DNA of 64,000 bases from an uncultured Eubacteriales bacterium (lineage in GTDB: Bacteria > Bacillota > Clostridia > Christensenellales > Aristaeellaceae). Each line of letters starts with the position of its first letter. The stretch's first letter is position 1. Shown one piece after another: positions 1 through 7,747 of this stretch. A program made the position numbers and the translations under genes. Under the pieces are notes generated by a model that made no database searches, had not been told where the DNA came from, and worked only from the letters and a program-made list of their open reading frames with translations. Location of the stretch: contig CADCHI010000002.1 of the NCBI GenBank assembly GCA_902801165.1, positions 84,257-148,256 of the forward strand, in the 5' to 3' direction.

Positions 1-3000
1 GCCCCGACGACTTCGCCGGGACGCAGGACCTTTACATGATCGACCTGGAGAGCCTCGACGAGACCCTTGTGGCCAAGGACGTCCACGAGGCCTGCCTGGC
101 CGACGAGGACACCGCCTACTACGTGACCAACGCCGACCGCACCAAGCTGATGCGGGTCAGCCTGGCCGACCTGGCGACGGAGGAGGCCTACGCCGCCAAC
201 GAGCCCATCGACCGGCTGTACGTCTCGGCGGAGGGCCTGGTGTTCCAGCTGGTGGACCAGGCCGGCACCCTGCTGTACGTGGAGGAGACCGACCGCTTCG
301 AGATCTACAACGGCGACGTCCCCCGCAGCAGCCTGCTGGCGGACAGCTACGAGCTGTACCTGACCGACACCGGCGACCTGTACCTGAAGAACGACTTCAA
401 CTACACCTCCGACCACATCGATTCCGACGTTCTGGCCTATGTGCCCATGAACGGCGTGATCTACTACCTGTCCCACACCGGCAGCGCCGTGCGCCTGAAG
501 TCCTATGACCCCAAGGCCATGAACTGGCAGGTCCTGCTGACCCCCTCCGTGGGCGTGGAAAGCCAGCTGACCGCCAGCGCGGGCACGCTGTACCTGCTGG
601 GCACGAACCGCACGGTCTACTCCGTGGTGCCCTCCCAGGGAAGCATGAACGCCTACAAGAGCTACGCCGACCTGAGCGGCTACCATCTGGACGCGAACTA
701 CGACGTCACCGGCCTGCGCATCGAGGCCATGAGCGGACGGCTGAACGTGTACGCCGTGCTCGAGGAGAAGAGCGCCAAGCCGGACTTCTCCTTCATCGAG
801 TTCGCCACCGAGACCGAGACTGCCGCGCCCATCCTGAAGCTGCTGGAGAGCAACGCCCTCACCGGCGAGCAGACCGCCTGGGACGCGCTGAAGCCCGCCC
901 CGCAGTACACCACCCTGTCCCGGGGCAGCCGCGGCGACGCTGTGCGCGCCATCCAGCAGCCGCTGAAGGACCTGGGCTACTACGACTACTACGTGGACGG
1001 CATCTTCGGCCCCCGCACCGAGTACGCGGTGAAGCTGCTGCAGGCCGACCTGAGCCGCCCCACCAACGGCATCGCCGACGCCGACCTGCAGCGCGTCATA
1101 CTGTCCGGCCGGCTCAGCGCCTATGATCCCTACGTGGCCCTGGCCCGGGGCAACCGCGGCCTGCGCGTGCAGATCATGCAGGAGCGCCTGAGGGAGCTGG
1201 GCTACCTGGCCGACGCTGCCGACGGCATCTTCGGCCCCCGCACCCAGAAGGCCGTTCAGCTGTTCCAGTCCGAGAACAACCTGACCGTCAACAACGGCGC
1301 GACCCGCACCACGCTGGAGCTGCTCTACTCCGACCGGGCCACCCGCTGCTCCAGCTACATCGACCTGTATCCCGGCGACACCGGCTACCGCGTCCGCGAG
1401 CTGAACAACCGCCTGAAGGAGCTGTTCTACCTGGAGAGCAGCGTGGGCAGCACCTACACCTCCCAGACCACCTCCGCCGTGCGCGTGTTCCAGCGCACCG
1501 TGGGCATGCGGGAGACCGGCGAGGCCACCGTGGCCGTGCAGCGCGCCCTGTTCGCCTACAACGCGCCGGAGGCCCCGGGCTACATCACCCTGCGCCGCGG
1601 CGACGAGAACAGCCGCGTCGAGCGGCTCCAGCGCCGCCTGAAGGACCTGGGCTACTATGACGGCCGCATCACCGGCTACTTCGGCCGCTCCACCAAGGAA
1701 GCCGTCGCGCTGTTCCAGCGCAAGGTCGGCCTGACCGCCAGCGGCGTGGCCACCGTGCGCACCCAGCAGCTGCTGTTCGCGCCCGACGCCCCGGCCTACG
1801 AGCCGCCGGCCTACATCGGCACGCCCATCATCAGCGTGGACGCCTACTCCCGCTATGAGGACGACATCTACTACATCGCCGACGACAGCTCCGCCAGCGG
1901 CTATGTCACCTTCAGCTGGGAGGTCGAGGGCGCCGTCAAGAACTTCAACGTGCGCATCACCGATGCCAACGGCAACACCTACGTGAACAACGACACGCTG
2001 ATGACCGCCACCGGCGTCTCCATCTCCACACTGCAGTACGACACCGTGTACACGCTGGAGATCTCCGCCTACTCCGAGGGCGACGACGCCACGCGGATGA
2101 CCTCCGCCTCCATCGACTTCCAGCGCATCAAGGCGCCGGAGCCCGAGGCCGTCGAGCCGGTCAGCTCCGTGGGCACCCCGGTGATTTCCATCGACAACGT
2201 GGCCCGCGTGGAGAACGGCGTGAACTATGTCCAGCCCGGCACGATCACCTTCCACTGGAGCGCCGAGGGCAATGTGGGCGGCTACCACATCGAGATCCAC
2301 GACGAGGGCGACAACGCGGTGCTCAGCACCAACACCAGCGACGGCACTGCCAGCATCAGTTCCGATTCCATGAACCAGGGCGAGCTGTACACGCTGTTCG
2401 TGTACGCCATCCCGGCGAACGGCACCATCGACGACGCCCGCGTGAAGTTCATCCGCTTCTCGCTGCCGGTGATCGAGCTTCCCAGCCCCGATCCGACGCC
2501 GGTGCCCACCCCCACCCCCACGCCCGAGCCGACGCCCGAGGCCACGCCGGTGCCCGAGACCACCGAGGCGCCTGCGGCTGAGCCCACGGCCGAACCCACT
2601 CCGGAGGCCGCTGTCGAGGCCCCCGTGGAGGAGCAGCCCGTGGCCGACCAGCCCACCGAGGTCCCCGTCGAGGAGCAGCCCGTGGCCGACCAGCCCACCG
2701 AGGCCCCCGTTGAAGAACAGCCTGCCGAGCAGCCCGAGCCGGAAGCTCCCGTTGAGGAACAGCCCGCGGCGGAGCAGCCCGAGCCGGAAGCGCCCGGTGA
2801 AGCGCCTATGGCGGCCCCCGTCATTGCGTTCAGCCCCGTCGCCGACGTGGAGAACGAGGTCAACCTGATCTCCGGCGAGACCGTGGTCATGACCTGGGAG
2901 ACCGACGAGCCCGTGGAAGGCTTCTACGTGGAGGTCCTCGACGGCAGCAACCAGATCCTCGCTGCCACCGAGACCAACCTGGAGAGCCTCTCCGCCGGCA

Positions 3001-4454
3001 CGGCGTCCCTGAATCCCGGCGAAGTCTACACCCTGAACGTCACCACCATCCCCGTGGGTGGCACCGCCGAGGACGGCGTTTCCGCCTCCGCCCAGTTTGG
3101 CCTGTATCTGGAGGCCGAGGAACCCGCTTACGAGGAGCCCCAGACTGAGGAACCCGCCTACGAAGAACCCCAGGCCGAGGAACCTGCTTACGAGGAACCC
3201 CAGGCCGAGGAACCCGCATATCAGGAGCCCCAGGCCGAGGAGCCCGCGTATCAGGAGCCCCAGACTGAGGAACCTGCTTACGAGGAACCCCAGGCCGAGG
3301 AACCCGCATATCAGGAGCCGCAGACTGAGGAGCCCGCGTATCAGGAGCCCCAGACTGAGGAACCCGCCTACGAGGAGCCGCAGACTGAGGAGCCCGCGTA
3401 TCAGGAGCCCCAGACTGAGGAACCCGCCTACGAGGAGCCGCAGACTGAGGAACCCGCGTATCAGGAGCCTGAAACCGAGGAACCCGCGTATCAGGAGCCC
3501 CAGACCGAGGAACCCGCCTACGAGGAGCCCCAGGCCGAGGAATCCGTCTCCGCGCCGACGGTCACCATTGAGCCCATGCTCACCTTCGAGGACGGCGTCA
3601 CCTACGTTCCCGGCGGCACCATCACCATGAGCTGGTATTCCTCCGGCCCCGTCAGCCGCTACTACGTGGAGCTCAGCGATGCCAGCAATGCCGTCATCGC
3701 CTCCGCCGAGACCGAAGACAACTTCCTCTCCGCGGATTCCACCCGGCTGGTGCCCGGCGAGATCTACACGCTGGATGTGACGGCCATTCCCGAGGGCGGT
3801 TCCGTGGAAGACGGCGTCTTTACCTCCGCGCTGTTCTGCGTGTACGCCGAACCCGCTTCCGAGGAACCCGCATATGAGGAACCTGCGTATGAGGAACCTG
3901 CGTATCAGGAGCCTGCTTACGAAGAACCCGCGTATGAGGAGCCTGCGTATGAGGAGCCTGCCTACGAGGAACCTGCATATGAGGAACCTGCATATGAGGA
4001 ACCCGCGTATCAGGAGCCTGCTTACGAGGAGCCCGTTTACGAGGAACCCGCCTACGAGGAGCCTGCGTATGAGGAACCTGTATACGAGGAGCCTGCGTAT
4101 GAGGAGCCTGCGTATGAGGAGCCTGTTTACGAGGAGCCCGAGTACGAAGAACCTGCTTACGAGGAGCCCGAGTACGACGAGCCTTCGGACAGCGAATCCC
4201 CCTGGAGCACTCCGATCGACGCCTACTCCGATCCCAGCCTGATCAGCCAGGTTCAGAGCCAGCTGGTGCTGAAGGGCATGCTGCTGGACGGCGCGTACAC
4301 GGTCGGCACGCTGGATGATGCCACCGTTCAGGCGGTCATCGACTTCCAGAGCTATTGCGCCGAGAACTTTGACTCTGTGTTGACCCCCATCGATCCCATG
4401 AACCCCGTCATCGACACGCAGACCCTCGCGCTGCTGATGACTATCGCGCAGTAA
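1..4454 (+). CDS. Giant repeat-rich cell-wall protein with peptidoglycan-binding modules (5' end outside window)
   Basis: Surface or secreted protein cut by the left edge: the frame is open from base 3, so the start and any signal peptide lie upstream. Counting residues from the Met at 36: a beta-propeller-like (DUF5050-like) part to about 280; four PG_binding_1 modules at about 290-590 with DGIFGPRT or GYFGRST cores; two Fn3/Ig-like modules (600-790); a Pro/Thr/Glu linker (821-925); a third Ig-like module (926-1015); 14 decapeptides PAYEEPQTEE (1030-1169); a fourth Ig-like module (1172-1270); 21 pentapeptides PAYEE (1278-1382); and a final PG-binding-like module to the stop. No LPXTG or catalytic domain is visible, so binding to peptidoglycan through the PG modules is inferred. 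The acidic Tyr/Pro repeats are probably extended spacers crossing the wall. The exact function is unknown. Confidence 0.85.
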   Translation, partial: PDDFAGTQDLYMIDLESLDETLVAKDVHEACLADEDTAYYVTNADRTKLMRVSLADLATEEAYAANEPIDRLYVSAEGLVFQLVDQAGTLLYVEETDRFEIYNGDVPRSSLLADSYELYLTDTGDLYLKNDFNYTSDHIDSDVLAYVPMNGVIYYLSHTGSAVRLKSYDPKAMNWQVLLTPSVGVESQLTASAGTLYLLGTNRTVYSVVPSQGSMNAYKSYADLSGYHLDANYDVTGLRIEAMSGRLNVYAVLEEKSAKPDFSFIEFATETETAAPILKLLESNALTGEQTAWDALKPAPQYTTLSRGSRGDAVRAIQQPLKDLGYYDYYVDGIFGPRTEYAVKLLQADLSRPTNGIADADLQRVILSGRLSAYDPYVALARGNRGLRVQIMQERLRELGYLADAADGIFGPRTQKAVQLFQSENNLTVNNGATRTTLELLYSDRATRCSSYIDLYPGDTGYRVRELNNRLKELFYLESSVGSTYTSQTTSAVRVFQRTVGMRETGEATVAVQRALFAYNAPEAPGYITLRRGDENSRVERLQRRLKDLGYYDGRITGYFGRSTKEAVALFQRKVGLTASGVATVRTQQLLFAPDAPAYEPPAYIGTPIISVDAYSRYEDDIYYIADDSSASGYVTFSWEVEGAVKNFNVRITDANGNTYVNNDTLMTATGVSISTLQYDTVYTLEISAYSEGDDATRMTSASIDFQRIKAPEPEAVEPVSSVGTPVISIDNVARVENGVNYVQPGTITFHWSAEGNVGGYHIEIHDEGDNAVLSTNTSDGTASISSDSMNQGELYTLFVYAIPANGTIDDARVKFIRFSLPVIELPSPDPTPVPTPTPTPEPTPEATPVPETTEAPAAEPTAEPTPEAAVEAPVEEQPVADQPTEVPVEEQPVADQPTEAPVEEQPAEQPEPEAPVEEQPAAEQPEPEAPGEAPMAAPVIAFSPVADVENEVNLISGETVVMTWETDEPVEGFYVEVLDGSNQILAATETNLESLSAGTASLNPGEVYTLNVTTIPVGGTAEDGVSASAQFGLYLEAEEPAYEEPQTEEPAYEEPQAEEPAYEEPQAEEPAYQEPQAEEPAYQEPQTEEPAYEEPQAEEPAYQEPQTEEPAYQEPQTEEPAYEEPQTEEPAYQEPQTEEPAYEEPQTEEPAYQEPETEEPAYQEPQTEEPAYEEPQAEESVSAPTVTIEPMLTFEDGVTYVPGGTITMSWYSSGPVSRYYVELSDASNAVIASAETEDNFLSADSTRLVPGEIYTLDVTAIPEGGSVEDGVFTSALFCVYAEPASEEPAYEEPAYEEPAYQEPAYEEPAYEEPAYEEPAYEEPAYEEPAYEEPAYQEPAYEEPVYEEPAYEEPAYEEPVYEEPAYEEPAYEEPVYEEPEYEEPAYEEPEYDEPSDSESPWSTPIDAYSDPSLISQVQSQLVLKGMLLDGAYTVGTLDDATVQAVIDFQSYCAENFDSVLTPIDPMNPVIDTQTLALLMTIAQ
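3123..3542 (+). repeat. 14 tandem 30-bp coding repeats (PAYEEPQTEE)
   Basis: Fourteen in-frame 30-bp units inside the giant wall protein encode PAY(E/Q)EP(Q/E)(T/A)EE. Synonymous differences between units show they are not all recent copies. The alternation of E/Q and T/A suggests higher-order duplications of 60 bp or more. Such tracts are prone to slippage and to collapse in short-read assembly. Confidence 0.95.
3867..4181 (+). repeat. 21 tandem 15-bp coding repeats (PAYEE)
   Basis: Twenty-one in-frame pentapeptides P(A/V/E)Y(E/Q/D)E. They look like a half-unit relative of the decapeptide array upstream, from which an Ig-like module separates them. Confidence 0.95.
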
Positions 4455-4474
4455 TGATCCATACCCAAAACGCC

Positions 4475-4503
4475 GGCAGGCCGTCGAACTTCGACGGCCT
4501 GCC
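4475..4503 (+). terminator. Bidirectional hairpin between convergent genes
   Basis: A perfect 14-bp inverted repeat with a one-base centre (arms GGCAGGCCGTCGAA and its complement) follows the wall-protein stop by 20 bases. It lies 20 bases from the end of the convergent aminopeptidase gene. The T-tract is weak (AATTTGTG). Confidence 0.75.
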
Positions 4504-4523
4504 AATTTGTGTTCAAAATTCGT

Positions 4524-5834
4524 TCAATTGGAATTCCTGCGCCCGAGGCGGATCAGCCCGTCCCGAACGATGTCGATCTCGGCCTCGTGAAACGCCCGCA
4601 TGGCGTCGATCATGGCGGAGATATCCCGGGTCCCGGCGCACTCGTTTGCCGAATGCATGGCCAGCTGCGCCAGGCCGATGTCCACCGTGATCATGGATAC
4701 GTGGGCGTTGGCGATGTTTCCCAGCGTCGAGCCGCCCGGTATGTCGGAGCGGTTTGCGAACCGCTGCACGGGCACGCCGCTCTCCCGGCAGATCGCCTCA
4801 AATACCGCCTGGGACACGCCGTCGCTGGTATACTTCTGGTTGGCGTTGAACTTCACCACCACGCCGCCGTTCATCCGCACGCGGTTGTCCGCGTCGTATT
4901 TCTCCGGGTGGTTCGGATGCACCGCGTGGGCGTTGTCGGCGGAGAGCATCATGCTCCGGGCGAGGGCGGCCTCGAAGGCCTGCCCGCCCGCACCGGTGGC
5001 CACCGCCACGCGCCGCAGCACCTCGGCCAGGAAGGTGGAGTCCGCGCCCTGCTTGGTGCCGCTGCCCACCTCTTCGTTGTCAAAGACGCACAGCACGTCC
5101 ACGTGTCCGGTGGGTTTTGCTCCGATCAGCGCCTTCGCTGAGGCATAGGCGCACTCCAGGTCGTCCAGCCTCGGCGAGGCGATGAACTCCCCCTCCGCGC
5201 CCCACAGCCGCGGCGCGTCCCGGTTGACGAGGAACAGATCGAAGCCGACGATGCTCTCCTTTGGGATGCCCAGGGTCTCGGCCACCATCTTAAGGTAGTC
5301 CGCCCCCTCCGCGCCGTAGACTGGCAGCATGTCCACCTGAGGGTTCAGCTTGACGCCGTCGTTCACGTCCCGGTTGAAGTGGATGGGCATGCTGGGGATC
5401 ATCGCCAGGTCGCGGTCGAGGTACACCAGCCGCGTCTCCAGGCCGTCGCCGGTCTCCACAATGGCCCGGCCGGCGATGGACAGCGGGCGGTCGAACCAGG
5501 AGGACATGATCATGCCGCCGTACTTCTCCACGTTCAGCACCGCGTAGCCGTTCGCGTCGTGCTCCGCCGTGGGCTTGAGCTTGAAGCAGGGGGAATCCGA
5601 GTGACTGGCGACGATCTGGAAGTGATCGACGCTCCCCTCAGGCAGGCGAAACGCGATGATCGAGGACCGGTTCCGCGTCACATAGTAGCCCCGGCCCGGC
5701 TCAACGCGCCAGCTCTCGCCCTCGTTCAGCGGCGCGTAGCCCGCGCCTTCGAGCATGGTCCGTAGGTTTTCCACCGCGTGAAAGGCGGTCGGGGAGTTCT
5801 TCAAAAAATCCAGCAAGCCCTGTACTCTGTCCAT
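4524..5834 (-). CDS. apeB: M18 family metallo-aminopeptidase
   Basis: Zinc aminopeptidase of family M18 (aspartyl aminopeptidase/aminopeptidase I type), a cytoplasmic enzyme releasing N-terminal residues from peptides. The 436-residue length is normal. Family landmarks are visible: a metal-binding ASHSDSP near residue 82, DNEEVGS in the middle, and the C-terminal SADNAHAVHPNH region containing further metal ligands. The start is the ATG at 5834, preceded at 9 bases by GGAGG (5844-5848); in-frame codons further upstream lack a ribosome site. It is a single gene with its own promoter, divergent from the mutarotase-like gene and convergent with the wall-protein gene. M18 members are common in Clostridia; substrate preference cannot be read from the sequence. 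Confidence 0.95.
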   Translation of the reverse strand: MDRVQGLLDFLKNSPTAFHAVENLRTMLEGAGYAPLNEGESWRVEPGRGYYVTRNRSSIIAFRLPEGSVDHFQIVASHSDSPCFKLKPTAEHDANGYAVLNVEKYGGMIMSSWFDRPLSIAGRAIVETGDGLETRLVYLDRDLAMIPSMPIHFNRDVNDGVKLNPQVDMLPVYGAEGADYLKMVAETLGIPKESIVGFDLFLVNRDAPRLWGAEGEFIASPRLDDLECAYASAKALIGAKPTGHVDVLCVFDNEEVGSGTKQGADSTFLAEVLRRVAVATGAGGQAFEAALARSMMLSADNAHAVHPNHPEKYDADNRVRMNGGVVVKFNANQKYTSDGVSQAVFEAICRESGVPVQRFANRSDIPGGSTLGNIANAHVSMITVDIGLAQLAMHSANECAGTRDISAMIDAMRAFHEAEIDIVRDGLIRLGRRNSN

Positions 5835-5895
5835 GGGTATGCGCCTCCATTGAGGTTTGTATTTCACTTGAGCCCGCACTTGGGCGGGCTCTTCC

Positions 5896-5924
5896 ATTAT
5901 ACCCCTCACGAGCGCCGCGTTCAA
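5896..5924 (-). promoter_or_regulatory. SigA-type promoter of the aminopeptidase gene
   Basis: TTGAAC, 17 bases, TATAAT on the minus strand, about 60 bases upstream of the start codon at 5834. Confidence 0.75.
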
Positions 5925-5946
5925 GCCCGTACCCGGTCATTTTTGG

Positions 5947-5975
5947 TTGACAAGCCGAATCGCTTGGAATACAAT
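5947..5975 (+). promoter_or_regulatory. SigA-type promoter of the DUF4432 gene
   Basis: TTGACA, 17 bases, TACAAT on the plus strand; the next start codon is at 6026. It is divergent from, and about 20 bases apart from, the aminopeptidase promoter. Confidence 0.8.
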
Positions 5976-6025
5976 AGAATTGTTAAGAAACGGGGAGTTT
6001 TCCCCTGTGCAAATGGGAGGTACAG

Positions 6026-7087
6026 ATGAAGAAATCCCAGGAATTCGAGCTTCGCAAGCGCTGCGGCGACCTGAACGGCCTCTGCGGCATCAAGGACTAC
6101 GTGTTCAACGACGGCCCTGCCCGGGGCGTGCGCGCCTTTGACCTGAAAAACGGTCGGGGCCTGGAGCTGACCGTGCTGGCCGACCGCGGCCTGGACATCC
6201 CCTACCTGTCCTACAAGGGCATCAACATCGGCCTGCTGAACAAGGTGGGCGTGCGTTCGCCCCACCTGTACCGCGAGGACGGCGCGTCCGGCTTCCTGAA
6301 GCAGTTCTACGCCGGTATGCTGACCACCTGCGGTCTGACCTATGCCGGAGCCGCCGGCGAGGATGGCGGCGTCCCGCTGGGCCTGCACGGTCCCTTCGAC
6401 AACCTGCCCGCCGCTCAGGCCCGGGCCTACGCGGACTACGAGGGCGACGACAAGGTCCTCCGCGTCTGCGGCGAGGTGCGCGAGAGCGAGGTCTTCGGCC
6501 CCAACATGGTGCTGCGCCGCCAGCTGACCCTGGACACCGAGCGCAACGAGCTGCACATCAAGGACGTGGTGGAGAATCAGGGCTTCGCCACCTCGCCGCT
6601 GATGCTGGTGTACCACATCAACTTCGGCTATCCGATGCTGGACGAGGGCGCCCGCACCTACTACTCCACCGCCGACGTCTCCCCGCGCACGGAGTTTGCC
6701 GCCGAGGGCATGGGCAACTTCGACGAGATGGAAGCCCCCGAGGTGGGCCGCGACGAGCAGTGCTACTATCACACCGGCCACGGCGAGGGCGAGGCCTTCG
6801 CCATGCTGCACAACGAGAAGCTGGGCCTTGCGGCCATGGTGCGCTACGACAGCAAGGTGTTCCCGCTGTTGTGCGAGTGGAAGTGCATGCGCGCCGGCGA
6901 GTACGCCCTGGGCCTGGAGCCCACCACCAGCGGCGTCGTCAACCGCGCCGAGGCCCGCAAGAACGGCGACCTGACCTACCTTGAGCCCGGCGAGACCCGC
7001 GAGTTCAACGTCACCATCGAGCTGACCGAGGATGCCGCGCGGATCGACGCCTTCAAGGCGCGGGCCGTGACGCCGAAAGCGAGGTAA
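6026..7087 (+). CDS. DUF4432 family protein (aldose 1-epimerase-like)
   Basis: 353 residues resembling the DUF4432 branch of the galactose-mutarotase superfamily, which binds sugars in a beta-sandwich. Visible family features are the N-terminal LADRGLDIPYLSYKG segment, a conserved His in LHGPFDNLPA (about residue 128), YHINFGYPMLDEG (about 195), and a C-terminal LEPTTS/GLEP-type segment followed by a LEPGET strand. No signal peptide, so cytoplasmic. GGGAGG lies 5 bases before the ATG. It is followed after 3 bases by a DUF3783 gene and is probably co-transcribed with it. A carbohydrate epimerase or mutarotase role is inferred from the family; the sugar is unknown. Confidence 0.85.
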   Translation: MKKSQEFELRKRCGDLNGLCGIKDYVFNDGPARGVRAFDLKNGRGLELTVLADRGLDIPYLSYKGINIGLLNKVGVRSPHLYREDGASGFLKQFYAGMLTTCGLTYAGAAGEDGGVPLGLHGPFDNLPAAQARAYADYEGDDKVLRVCGEVRESEVFGPNMVLRRQLTLDTERNELHIKDVVENQGFATSPLMLVYHINFGYPMLDEGARTYYSTADVSPRTEFAAEGMGNFDEMEAPEVGRDEQCYYHTGHGEGEAFAMLHNEKLGLAAMVRYDSKVFPLLCEWKCMRAGEYALGLEPTTSGVVNRAEARKNGDLTYLEPGETREFNVTIELTEDAARIDAFKARAVTPKAR

Positions 7088-7090
7088 GCG

Positions 7091-7480
7091 ATGGCGGGAC
7101 CCCTTGTGCTTTACTACAACCTCGACGCCCGCGCGGAGGCGCGGCTGAAGGCCCTGTGCCAGAAGCAGCACCTCCGTTGCCGGGGCGTCCTTCCCCAGGA
7201 GTATGCCCTGCCCATCGGCGCGCTGGCCGGCATCCCGGTCTCCGGCACGCCCGCGAGCGAGCCTCCCCTGCCCTTCGCCGAACCGATGCTGGTGATGTGT
7301 CACATGCTGAACACCCACCTGAGCCTGTTCCTGCAGGGCATGAAGGAGAGCGGCCTTCCCCGGATTCCGCTGAAGGCGGTGCTCACGCCTTCGAATGTCA
7401 CCTGGAACTCCCGCCAGCTGCGCGACGAGCTGGCCCGGGAGCACGAAGCCGTGCAGCGCGGCATCAGGCCCGAAGGCTGA
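7091..7480 (+). CDS. DUF3783 domain protein
   Basis: 129-residue protein with the DUF3783 pattern: an N-terminal beta-alpha unit (VLYYN...), then a conserved PMLVMCHM block and a C-terminal stretch (LPRIPLKAVLTPSNVTWNS) ending in a charged helix. It is small, soluble, and of unknown function in the family. Its start lies 3 bases after the stop of the DUF4432 gene, and GAGGT spans that stop codon, which suggests translational coupling. Nothing in the sequence identifies a ligand or catalytic residue. Confidence 0.8.
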   Translation: MAGPLVLYYNLDARAEARLKALCQKQHLRCRGVLPQEYALPIGALAGIPVSGTPASEPPLPFAEPMLVMCHMLNTHLSLFLQGMKESGLPRIPLKAVLTPSNVTWNSRQLRDELAREHEAVQRGIRPEG

Positions 7481-7501
7481 CGCAGCGCGGGGTTTCAGCG
7501 T

Positions 7502-7632
7502 TAGAGTGTGTTTCTAAAATCCCGAACATGCATTTTCGGCACCTCGAACTGCATTTCTGCGTTGATTTCCCTTGATTTGCCGCCAGCAAACCTTCGGAAA
7601 CTGCACATCCTCGACTTTAGAAACACACTCTA
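7502..7632 (+). mobile_element. MITE-like element, copy 1 (131 bp)
   Basis: Bounded by perfect 17-bp terminal inverted repeats (TAGAGTGTGTTTCTAAA and its complement), with no coding capacity. Its interior is homologous, in reverse orientation, to 46781-46942: both hold GGATGTGCAG next to one end, a GGGAAA(T/C)CAAC core, GAAATG, and GATGCCGAA/GTGCCGAA then ATGCAT near the other. The terminal TA could be a duplicated TA target, as in IS630/Tc1-type insertions (inference). No transposase is in the window. Confidence 0.7.
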
Positions 7633-7650
7633 GTTTCACATATTAATACA

Positions 7651-7724
7651 GAAGATCCTTCGCTTCGTTCAGGATGACGAAAAAATGAATCGTTGTCATC
7701 CCGAACAGAACGAAGGATCTTTCT
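7651..7724 (+). repeat. REP-like palindrome, GATCCTTCG family
   Basis: Two arms of about 29 bases in inverted orientation (AAGATCCTTCGCTTCGTTC...GATGAC and GTCATCCCGAAC...GAAGGATCTT) around an AT-rich centre. The motif recurs at 46000, 50231, 50343 and 55861. Lying between the convergent DUF3783 and NlpC/P60 genes, with TTTCTT after the second arm, it may double as a terminator. Confidence 0.8.
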
Positions 7725-7747
7725 TGTGCCCGGTCTATCTAATTTGG

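Noticed and set aside
3123-4181. CRISPR-like regular repeats
   Set aside because: The 30-bp and 15-bp units are contiguous, in frame, and coding, without spacers.
5921-7444. 507-codon minus-strand open frame
   Set aside because: It is antisense to DUF4432/DUF3783 and crosses the promoter region; composition is not protein-like.
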